Source: Rhodoferax sp. (GTDB lineage Bacteria; Pseudomonadota; Gammaproteobacteria; Burkholderiales; Burkholderiaceae_C). From it: DNA of 7,885 nt. The DNA is taken from positions 1 to 7,885 of the forward strand of contig JAJAZK010000365.1 in NCBI GenBank assembly GCA_026785765.1. Direction: 5' to 3'. Shown one piece after another: positions 1 to 5,057 of this stretch (the first letter of the stretch is position 1; each line of letters opens with the position of its first letter). The notes under the pieces are model-generated. The model made no database searches and had not been told where the DNA came from. It saw nothing but the letters and a program-made list of their open reading frames with translations. A program made the position numbers and the translations under genes.

Positions 1-552
1 CGCCTGCGCGCCGTCGAGCGTTTGCCCGGTCAGCGCCAAGTACTCACCGAGGTGACCCGGGCAGCGGCTCAAAAAGTAGCCGCCGCCCACATCCGGAAAC
101 AGCCCGATGTTGGTCTCAGGCATGGCCATCCTGGTGCGCTCGGTGGCGATGCGCACCCGCGCGCCCTGGGCGATGCCCATGCCCCCGCCCATCTCGATGC
201 CGTCCATGAAGGCCAGCACCGGCTTCGGGTAGGTGTGCACCATGTGGTTGAGCCGGTACTCCTCGGTAAAGAAGTCTTCCAGCTCCGGATTGCCGGAGAG
301 CGCCGCCTGGTGGAAAAAGCGGATGTCGCCGCCAGCACAAAAGGCGCCGAAGGGCGACTCGACGCCGGTCTTGTTGTCGCGCCGTGTGCCGCGCATGGCG
401 ACAAGCTGGATCGCCGGGTCGTCGCGCCAGGCCAGCAGGGCCGCCGTGATGTCGCGGATCATCGGCAGCGACAGTGCGTTGAGTGCGCGCGGCCGGTCCA
501 GCGTGATCAGGCCGGCGTGGGGGCTGGTGTCGGAGATGATATGGCTGGGCAT
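1..552 (-). CDS. 3-hydroxyisobutyryl-CoA hydrolase (enoyl-CoA hydratase/isomerase superfamily), N-terminal 184 residues, truncated by window edge
   Basis: This gene encodes the cytoplasmic thioesterase that releases 3-hydroxyisobutyrate from its CoA ester in valine breakdown. The frame reads from an ATG at 552 to the window edge without a stop, giving 184 residues of a family usually about 350-380 long. Seen in order: an N-terminal crotonase strand (GLITLDRPRALNAL, 14-27), the oxyanion-hole segment FCAGGDIR (71-78), MDGIEMGGGMG (116-126), and the family signature MPETNIGLFPDVGGGYFLSR (144-163). Glu146 and Asp154 sit where the hydrolase has its acidic catalytic residues. The PETxIGLFPDVGG signature separates this group from ordinary enoyl-CoA hydratases, though a general enoyl-CoA hydratase/isomerase label is the fallback. 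No strong Shine-Dalgarno precedes the ATG; the start is chosen because the N-terminus aligns with the family. It is transcribed away from the SRPBCC gene. The remaining C-terminal half lies outside the window. Confidence 0.92.
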   Translation of the reverse strand, partial: MPSHIISDTSPHAGLITLDRPRALNALSLPMIRDITAALLAWRDDPAIQLVAMRGTRRDNKTGVESPFGAFCAGGDIRFFHQAALSGNPELEDFFTEEYRLNHMVHTYPKPVLAFMDGIEMGGGMGIAQGARVRIATERTRMAMPETNIGLFPDVGGGYFLSRCPGHLGEYLALTGQTLDGAQA

Positions 553-1027
553 GGTCTCAGGTTGCTGCGGTATTTCTGCAGGGTTTGTCGCGGGACGGGC
601 TTGTTGACCTTCAGCCTGCGGTTTAGAGTGGTCGGACCTTGCCCAGGAGTGCGCCATGTTATCGCCAGACGGCATCGAAAGCCCATACCCGCCGAACGCG
701 CGCGTTTTCGTAGCCCGATCACGACCCAGTCTGTTTCCAGCGACGAGTTCCTGCCCGCCACCCACAGCCCCAAACAGCGCGAACTCCAAGCCCACGCGAA
801 GCAGACCGGCAGCGAGCTGGCTCGCAACAGTCGGCCATCTTCAAAGCCAGCCCGGCGCGGCGACACCACTTTGTGCCGTAACAATGCCTGTCAATGGCGC
901 GAGACAGTGTGGCACTCGCCAAGGCGGAATACGACCTGCACGGCAGTGGGCGCACCCACCTGCGTTATCGCTATATGCTGCAGGCTGCCGCTGGACGTGG
1001 CAGCAACCAAATGAAGGGTCGGTAAGT
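553..1027. other. 475-bp spacer between divergent genes, no convincing gene
   Basis: This stretch separates the divergently read hydrolase (minus) and SRPBCC gene (plus), so it should hold both promoters. I found no clear -35/-10 pair for either; a TTGACC at 604-609 has no good partner. All frames translate into Pro/Ser/Arg-rich text without recognisable motifs, and no frame stays protein-like throughout. The reading frame of the SRPBCC gene is open back to about 656, but that extension lacks family similarity and would bury the signal peptide. The length suggests a decayed gene or a long regulatory region. The only candidate inside is the small ORF at 894-1025, listed separately. Confidence 0.5.
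894..1025 (+). CDS. Doubtful small ORF, 43 codons, ending 2 bp before the SRPBCC start
   Basis: An ATG at 894 opens a 43-residue frame that stops at TAA 1023-1025, just ahead of the SRPBCC ATG at 1028. The product is hydrophilic and basic, contains ALAKAEYDLHGSGRTHLRYR, and has no membrane segment or Cys pair. I do not recognise it. The close spacing to the next gene could mean translational coupling, and the Shine-Dalgarno of the next gene lies inside this ORF. Against it: no ribosome binding site precedes its own ATG, and a stop at 879-881 interrupts the same frame upstream. It could also be the tail of a decayed longer gene. Treat as a candidate only. Confidence 0.15.
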   Translation: MARDSVALAKAEYDLHGSGRTHLRYRYMLQAAAGRGSNQMKGR

Positions 1028-1594
1028 ATGTTGCGTAGACGCCTGCTCGGCTGGATGTGTTTGGTGACCGTTCCGCTTGCGCTGCCGTCGGTTCGTGCGG
1101 CTGACGTACAGGTATGGGTGCAGGACAACGACGTGCGGATACAGCGCGTGGGCGACCGGTTCCTGGTCGAACTGGAGTTCGTGGCGCCGGTGCCGCTGGC
1201 GCTGGCCTGGGCAGTTCTGACGGACTTCGCCCGCATGCGCGATTTCGTACCCAACCTGACCAGTAGCGAGGTGCTGGAACGCAACGAGAACCTGCTGCGC
1301 GTGATGCAAAAAGGCGTGGCGCGGTACGGGCCGTTTTCGGCCAAGTTTGAGTCGACGCGGGAGATCCTGTTGTTTGCGCCAACCGAGATCCGCTCGCACA
1401 ACGTCGGCGGCACGGTCAAGCAGATGGACAGCGTGATGCAGTTGCAGTCCGAGGGAAGCGGCACACGGCTGCGCTACCGCGCCGAGGTGTCGCCGGGCAT
1501 CTGGTTCCCGCCCCTGGTCGGCCCGGCGCTGGTGCGCCACGAAGTGGCAGAGCAGTTCTCGGCGATCGTGCAGGAGATGGTGCGGCGCCGCTGA
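1028..1594 (+). CDS. Exported SRPBCC/START-like (polyketide cyclase / COQ10-type) lipid-binding-fold protein, 188 aa
   Basis: This is a small helix-grip protein of the SRPBCC superfamily, a fold that binds hydrophobic ligands in a deep cavity; the ligand here is unknown. Residues 1-24 look like a Sec signal peptide: a basic start (MLRRRLL), a hydrophobic core, and an AxA-like end (VRA before AD), so the mature protein is probably periplasmic. The body shows the superfamily pattern: a first strand, then VPLALAWAVLTDFARMRDFVPNL (54-76), where the Ala-Trp-x-Val-Leu-Thr-Asp segment resembles the usual VWxVLTDY helix of cyclase/COQ10 members. It continues with alternating strands and ends in a C-terminal helix (ALVRHEVAEQFSAIVQEMV). 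The ATG at 1028 is preceded by GAAGG at 1013-1017 with 10-nt spacing, supporting this start over the longer open frame. Neighbours read the other way, so it is probably monocistronic. Confidence is high for fold and export, low for role. Confidence 0.83.
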   Translation: MLRRRLLGWMCLVTVPLALPSVRAADVQVWVQDNDVRIQRVGDRFLVELEFVAPVPLALAWAVLTDFARMRDFVPNLTSSEVLERNENLLRVMQKGVARYGPFSAKFESTREILLFAPTEIRSHNVGGTVKQMDSVMQLQSEGSGTRLRYRAEVSPGIWFPPLVGPALVRHEVAEQFSAIVQEMVRRR

Positions 1595-1615
1595 CGCCGC
1601 GGTTGCGTCGCTTTT
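1593..1615 (+). terminator. Weak intrinsic terminator candidate after the SRPBCC gene
   Basis: GACGC (1593-1597) and GCGTC (1605-1609) can pair across a 7-nt loop and are followed by GCTTTT (1610-1615). The stem begins in the stop codon of the SRPBCC gene. The stem is only 5 bp and the T tract only four bases, so this is a modest candidate. Confidence 0.3.
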
Positions 1616-1719
1616 CCCCGCGCTACGGGCCGGGGCGGGTGATCCAGGCTGCGATCAGGTCCACTGACTAGAGTTTCCGATCGTGCCAAGGACCGCTGCA
1701 CTGCATCCGGTCGAGTTCT

Positions 1720-1995
1720 TCAGGTATCTCCGCACTGCGTGCTGCGGTGCGAGCGCCTTGGGAGCGGCCCGGCGGCGCTAAGCGGCAGTGCTGCAAGCGT
1801 ATGGCGATTGTCTATGTGCTCGATACCTGTCTCGACCCGCTGGTTCATGGCGTCAGGGCTGACCACCAGCACTGGGCGGGTTTTGGCGATTTCGCGTCCC
1901 CGCACCGGGTCAAGGTCGGCCCAGTAGCGCCCGTAACGCTGAACCTAGAAACCGCAGTTGACCGCAGTTACCGAGCCTGCCCTGCGGGTCACCAT
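1720..1995 (-). pseudogene. Broken MazF/PemK-type mRNA interferase, partner of the upstream antitoxin
   Basis: The frame from 1944 to 1720 starts VQRYGRYWADLDPVRG and continues through REIAKTRPVLVVSPDAMNQ, a clear MazF/PemK N-terminus. MazF enzymes are about 110-residue toxins that cut mRNA at short motifs. Damage is visible at both ends. In frame just before VQR is a TAG (1947-1945) instead of a start codon, and no ATG, GTG or TTG follows until a GTG at 1905, which would drop the first strand. An ATG at 1995, overlapping the antitoxin stop (ATGGTGA), is in the same frame but reaches that TAG after 16 codons. Past the ETG following NQRV, the expected PLTS-type strand, which carries the catalytic Thr of MazF, is gone; the tail is unrelated and stops at 1720. 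The conserved Arg of KTRP remains. I infer an inactive remnant. A sequencing error at the TAG would not repair the C-terminus. Confidence 0.75.
1951..1970. repeat. 10-bp tandem duplication inside the toxin leader
   Basis: ACCGCAGTTG (1951-1960) is followed directly by ACCGCAGTTA (1961-1970), identical at 9 of 10 positions. It lies between the antitoxin stop and the surviving toxin frame. A 10-bp duplication shifts frame, so it may record how the toxin 5' end was damaged. Confidence 0.7.
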
Positions 1996-2255
1996 GGCGA
2001 GCTGTTCAAACCATCCCTTCGCGCGCGCTCCATGTCGCTCCAGTCTTCACGCTCTGCGGCCATCCCGGCGAAGGTTTGTTCCAGCGAGACTTTGTCTTGC
2101 CGGTTGCCGCGCAACAAAATGCCATCCGGTCGTTCTTCCACGATCAAGGTGTCCGCAATGTGGTACCTGCGTAGCAGTTCGCGCGGCAGGCGTAGCCCGC
2201 GGGAATTGCCCACCGCCATGAGCTTGATCTCTTTGACTGGGGCGTCGGAATGCAT
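1989..2255 (-). CDS. MazE-like antitoxin with AbrB/SpoVT (swapped-hairpin) DNA-binding domain, 88 aa
   Basis: This is the antitoxin of a MazEF-type module. Such proteins bind DNA as dimers through a swapped-hairpin barrel and block the toxin with an extended C-terminal tail. Residues 9-49 carry the AbrB signature: EIKLMAVGNSRGLRLPRELL, then a YHIADTLIVEERPDGILLR strand pair. Residues 56-88 look like the toxin-wrapping tail (LEQTFAGMAAEREDWSDMER, ending DGLNSSPW), acidic and Trp-containing as in the family. The ATG at 2255 is chosen over an upstream in-frame start because GAGGAA lies 6 nt before it and because the conserved domain begins soon after. The stop overlaps an ATG in the toxin frame, the usual coupled arrangement. 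A palindrome 22 bp upstream is a likely autoregulatory site. The gene appears intact although its toxin is not, so it may be in early decay or act on a toxin elsewhere. Confidence 0.9.
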   Translation of the reverse strand: MHSDAPVKEIKLMAVGNSRGLRLPRELLRRYHIADTLIVEERPDGILLRGNRQDKVSLEQTFAGMAAEREDWSDMERARRDGLNSSPW

Positions 2256-2276
2256 GCGATTTCCTCGATGTATGCA

Positions 2277-2293
2277 CGGTGATGACATCACCG
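2277..2293. promoter_or_regulatory. 17-bp perfect palindrome, probable antitoxin operator
   Basis: CGGTGATG and CATCACCG are perfect inverted halves around a single A at 2285. The site lies 21 bp upstream of the antitoxin ATG, just beyond its Shine-Dalgarno, and overlaps the proposed -10 box. MazE/AbrB-type antitoxins usually repress their own promoter through such palindromes; that this one does so is inferred. Confidence 0.55.
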
Positions 2294-2311
2294 CGTAACC
2301 CGGCGGATCAA
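2282..2311 (-). promoter_or_regulatory. Candidate sigma-70 promoter of the antitoxin gene
   Basis: Reading the minus strand, TTGATC (2311-2306) and TGTCAT (2287-2282) each match the -35 and -10 consensus at four of six positions, with an 18-bp spacer. The -10 box lies inside the 17-bp palindrome, which fits autorepression. Match quality is moderate. Confidence 0.33.
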
Positions 2312-2327
2312 GCATTGCACCGCTTGA
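2308..2327. repeat. 6-bp inverted repeat with 8-nt spacer
   Basis: TCAAGC (2308-2313) and GCTTGA (2322-2327) are perfect inverted halves. The element overlaps the proposed -35 box of the antitoxin promoter and could be a second binding site. It has no T tract on either strand, so it is not a good terminator for the kinase gene read towards it. Confidence 0.4.
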
Positions 2328-2436
2328 CACAAAGCGCTAGACCTTCTTCGATTGCGCCCCGGTTTCTCGCCTTTGATAGGGGGCACCGTATGTGCTGGCG
2401 GGGCATGGGCGCCGGTGAGCGCTGAGTCGGGATGGT

Positions 2437-3747
2437 TCACGCAAGCTGCAAGCTGCGCGCGTTGGCGGCGGATGCGTCCCGCATGGTTTCGCCCAGCGCC
2501 GGTAGCTGGGCGGCTCGCTCCCAGAATTCCATGGCCCATGCGCGCGCCAGCCGCGCCTCGGTCTCATAACCAGCGGGCTGGCGCTGCGGGTGAATCGGTG
2601 CCAGGTCGAGTTCGCCGCCATGCACGCCGGGACGCCACGCCATCGGCAGCATGTCGTACACCGGTGTTGGCACGAACAGCGGCTGGGTAACGTCATCGAC
2701 AAAAAATGACAGGTTGCCAAAATGCATGTCGGTGTTACCTGTGAATTGCCCGAAAAGATAGATGCAGGCAATGCTGCGCAGGTGTTCGGGGGCCAGCAGC
2801 TTTTGCGCGACAAGGCTCTCAGCTGTAGCTACCCAGTGCCGGCGCGGCCCCTTTACGAAGGCTTCGTGCACTGCAGCGGCAGCGACGACATGGCGTTTGC
2901 CGCTTGCGCCGATCCGGTCGAATCGGATGGATTGCAGGTAGGTGCGCCGGCGCGTGTTTACCAGCTCGGTCTGCGCGCTGGGCACACCGTGTTCACGCAG
3001 CACCTTGTTGGCAAGGTGTTCCAGTTGCAGCAGGCCATGCCAACGTTCACCATAAGGGGTTCCAAGCGGCGGCGAGAACTTGACGACCACTGCGGCTCCT
3101 TCAACGCGGCAGACGAACTTCGGCTGCTCACCACCGGCCGAAGACCCTGCGGGCAACCCCAGCGCCGTACTCTCTGCAAGGTGGTCAAACGCTTCGCCGC
3201 GCTGGGCCAGATCTACGTCGGTAGACGGCAGCGCCGTAGAGGAACCGATGGCAAATGCACCGGGAGGGTCGTGGAAGTGGTTCGCTGCTACATAGAGGGT
3301 TTGCGACAGCGACCAGTCGTCCGGATCGACGGACAGGTCGGGCCGCAGGCGAACATACTGCCGTCCCAGAAACCCCTGTGGTCGCAGCGTTGACAACCAC
3401 CAGGGCAACGCGCCCTGCGCAAGCCATTCACTTCTGCGCGGGCCGCGCACGTGAACCTGATTGCCATGCAGGAAATGCAGTGCACCGAACCGGCCTTGGT
3501 CCGGATGCGGCCCGGCAAGGGTGACTGGCTGCCGGGCGTCGAGGCCCATGATCGGCTGCGTCAGCGCATAACGCGTACTGCGCGCCGCGCCCATTTTGCA
3601 AACCGCATCGCCGAGCCGGGTTAACGCCATGGAGACACTGGCCTGGCTCTTGCCAGTGGCGCGCTGCAACTCGGCTCCCGTTAGACTGCCTGCCTGCGCC
3701 AGCACGCCGCACACAGTCTGATCCAAACTAGATCTCATTGCATTCAT
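2437..3747 (-). CDS. yjjJ: HipA-family serine/threonine kinase toxin, YjjJ/HipH type, with N-terminal winged helix, 436 aa
   Basis: This is a complete member of the HipA kinase family of the YjjJ type (E. coli YjjJ is about 440 residues). HipA proteins phosphorylate translation factors such as a tRNA synthetase; the target of this subgroup is not settled. Residues about 11-65 form a winged helix-turn-helix (LTGAELQRATGKSQASVSMALTRL), absent from classical HipA. The kinase core shows the Gly-rich SSAGGEQPK loop (202-210), an ATP-contacting Lys (VVKFS, Lys223), SIRFDR (273-278), the catalytic loop NTDMHFGN (338-345; Asp340 and Asn345 match the HipA DxHxxN motif), and YDML (364-367; Asp365 is the metal ligand). 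All key residues are present, so it should be active. There is no hipB-like gene beside it; the fused winged helix may replace it. The ATG at 3747 has no Shine-Dalgarno; a second Met at residue 4 is an alternative. It sits 181 bp before the antitoxin gene, same strand. Confidence 0.91.
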   Translation of the reverse strand: MNAMRSSLDQTVCGVLAQAGSLTGAELQRATGKSQASVSMALTRLGDAVCKMGAARSTRYALTQPIMGLDARQPVTLAGPHPDQGRFGALHFLHGNQVHVRGPRRSEWLAQGALPWWLSTLRPQGFLGRQYVRLRPDLSVDPDDWSLSQTLYVAANHFHDPPGAFAIGSSTALPSTDVDLAQRGEAFDHLAESTALGLPAGSSAGGEQPKFVCRVEGAAVVVKFSPPLGTPYGERWHGLLQLEHLANKVLREHGVPSAQTELVNTRRRTYLQSIRFDRIGASGKRHVVAAAAVHEAFVKGPRRHWVATAESLVAQKLLAPEHLRSIACIYLFGQFTGNTDMHFGNLSFFVDDVTQPLFVPTPVYDMLPMAWRPGVHGGELDLAPIHPQRQPAGYETEARLARAWAMEFWERAAQLPALGETMRDASAANARSLQLA

Positions 3748-3820
3748 TGATAGATACTTTTTTACAAGTATTTGTCAATGAAGGTTTTTTGTCAATAAAT
3801 TATAAAAGTATTGATAGATA
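3746..3820. repeat. AT-rich repeat island upstream of the HipA-like kinase
   Basis: Over 3748-3820 only about 15 of 73 bases are G or C by hand count, against roughly two thirds in neighbouring genes. It holds an exact 11-bp direct repeat ATTGATAGATA (3746-3756 and 3810-3820), an exact 9-bp direct repeat TTTGTCAAT (3771-3779 and 3788-3796), and inverted pairs ATACTT/AAGTAT (3754-3759, 3766-3771) and TCAATA/TATTGA (about 3792-3797, 3809-3814). The nested order (outer pair, inner pair) suggests protein-binding sites around the promoter. Confidence 0.8.
3767..3795 (-). promoter_or_regulatory. Candidate sigma-70 promoter of the HipA-like kinase
   Basis: On the minus strand a perfect TTGACA (3795-3790) is followed after 17 bp by AATACT (3772-3767), which would start transcription near 3760 and leave a very short leader. 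A second perfect TTGACA (3778-3773), created by the inner direct repeat, has a weaker partner (TATCTA, 3756-3751) and would start transcription at or inside the first codons. The short leader and missing Shine-Dalgarno suggest weak or leaderless translation. Confidence 0.5.
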
Positions 3821-3846
3821 TTCGGATTGGATTTGAAGGCCAATTT

Positions 3847-5013
3847 TCACTTCATCGGTTTCGTCAGCGATGTCCAGGCGCCGCCCTTGATGGTGTCGAT
3901 CTCGACGAACTCCGGTCCCTGGTGGTTGCCGACGAAGGTCTGCTTCTCGTAAAAGATGGGATGGTCGAAGCTGTTGGTCTGCAAAAACTTGGCGACCTTC
4001 TCGGCCGTCAGATCCTTGCCGGCGCCTTGCACGGCCTTGACGAACATGTCGGTGTAGGCATAGGCCAGCAGTGCGTTCTCGTCCGGCTCGTTGGTGAACT
4101 TCTTCTTGTAGTTGGCAAACCAGGCCTTCACCGGCTCCGGCCCGTTGGTTGCGGTGTAGAGCTTCCAGGTGCCGACGCCATACAGCCCTTCCACGTTGTC
4201 TTTGCCCAGTTGCAACACGATGCCGGTGCGGCCGGGGTTGCCGGTGAGCACCCGGACATTGGTCCAGCCGAGTTTCTTTACCTCGGTCATGATCCCGATG
4301 GTTTCGCGGGTGATGGTGGCGATCACGATCAGGTCGACGTCGGCGGCTTTCATGCGCGCCACCTGCGACGAGAAGTCGATGTCCCCGGCCTTGTAGCCGG
4401 CCTCGGCGGCATACGTCATGCCTTTGGCGGTCAGCGCCTTCTTGACACCCTCACCCATCAGGGTGCCGAGCGGGCCCTCCTGGTAGATATAACCCACCTT
4501 CTTCGACTTGAACTGGTCGATCATCCAGGTCACGCCGATGTTCATGATGCCGTCGTAGTTGGGCGTGGTGGTGAACAGCAGCGGGCTGTCGGCGGCAGTC
4601 CTGCGGATGATGGACGATGCGCCCCAGGGTGCGAAGTACAAAACGCCTTCGTCGACCGCGCGTTTCACCACGGCGGCGTTGGCGCCGGAGCCAAAGGCGT
4701 TGACGATGGCAAACACCTCGTCCTTGCGCAACAGCTTGTCGATGGCGCGCACGGCCATCTGTGGCTGGCTGCCGTTGTCCTCGACAACGAGACGGAACTT
4801 ACGCCCGTTGACGCCGCCTGCATCATTCGCCTCGTCCAGACGCATCTGCATGCCGTTGCGGATGCTGGGCATCCCCGCCGCGACCGGGCCGGACAGGTCC
4901 AGGTGCGTGCCGAGCACGATCTCCGTCGCGCTCACGCCAGCGGCCTGAGCCCCGGTGGCGGCGCCGATCACCAGCGCGGCAGCCAGCAGGCGGTGTTTGA
5001 GTCTCTTCAACAT
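3847..5013 (-). CDS. Branched-chain-amino-acid-type ABC transporter periplasmic substrate-binding protein (LivK/Peripla_BP_6 family), 388 aa
   Basis: This is a type I periplasmic binding protein that captures a ligand and hands it to a LivHM-type permease. Residues 1-24 are a typical Sec signal peptide ending GAQA before AGV. The mature part opens with TEIVLGTHLDLSGPVAAGMP and continues through GMQMRLDEANDAGGVNGRKF and LVVEDNGSQPQMAVRAIDKL, the standard opening of this family. The second lobe has VGYIYQEGPLGTLMGEGVKK and the DFSSQVARMKAADVDLIVIA segment. Length is normal. The ATG at 5013 follows AAGGAG at 7-nt spacing, a strong ribosome binding site. It begins 44 bp after the ligase gene on the same strand, so it is probably the last gene of that transcript. 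The ligand cannot be assigned: relatives bind branched-chain amino acids, amides, or aromatic and aliphatic acids, and the neighbouring acyl-CoA ligase favours a carboxylic acid. Confidence 0.94.
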   Translation of the reverse strand: MLKRLKHRLLAAALVIGAATGAQAAGVSATEIVLGTHLDLSGPVAAGMPSIRNGMQMRLDEANDAGGVNGRKFRLVVEDNGSQPQMAVRAIDKLLRKDEVFAIVNAFGSGANAAVVKRAVDEGVLYFAPWGASSIIRRTAADSPLLFTTTPNYDGIMNIGVTWMIDQFKSKKVGYIYQEGPLGTLMGEGVKKALTAKGMTYAAEAGYKAGDIDFSSQVARMKAADVDLIVIATITRETIGIMTEVKKLGWTNVRVLTGNPGRTGIVLQLGKDNVEGLYGVGTWKLYTATNGPEPVKAWFANYKKKFTNEPDENALLAYAYTDMFVKAVQGAGKDLTAEKVAKFLQTNSFDHPIFYEKQTFVGNHQGPEFVEIDTIKGGAWTSLTKPMK

Positions 5014-5057
5014 GGCAGTCTCCTTTTAGAAATGGGCAGTCAGCCCGGTACAAAAAA

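Noticed and set aside
22..1014. 330-codon open frame on the plus strand
   Set aside because: The first half is antisense to the 3-hydroxyisobutyryl-CoA hydrolase and the rest crosses the non-coding spacer with low-complexity Arg/Pro text.
656..1027. N-terminal extension of the SRPBCC gene to an ATG at 656
   Set aside because: The extension has no family similarity and would place the signal peptide internally; the ATG at 1028 has a ribosome binding site.
1747..2298. 183-codon plus-strand frame containing MAIVYVLDTCLDPLVHG, faintly like a PIN-domain start
   Set aside because: It is antisense to the MazE-like gene and the MazF remnant; the resemblance to a PIN toxin stops after a few residues and no acidic active-site pattern follows.
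2352..2385. Possible terminator after the kinase gene from GCGCCCC and GGGGCAC
   Set aside because: The stem has a mismatch, a loop of about 20 nt and no T tract on the minus strand.
2722..3393. 223-codon plus-strand frame
   Set aside because: Antisense to the HipA-like kinase core, including its catalytic loop.
5014..5057. Small hairpin GGGC-N5-GCCC before the binding-protein gene as an attenuator
   Set aside because: The stem is only 4 bp and no alternative structure is evident.
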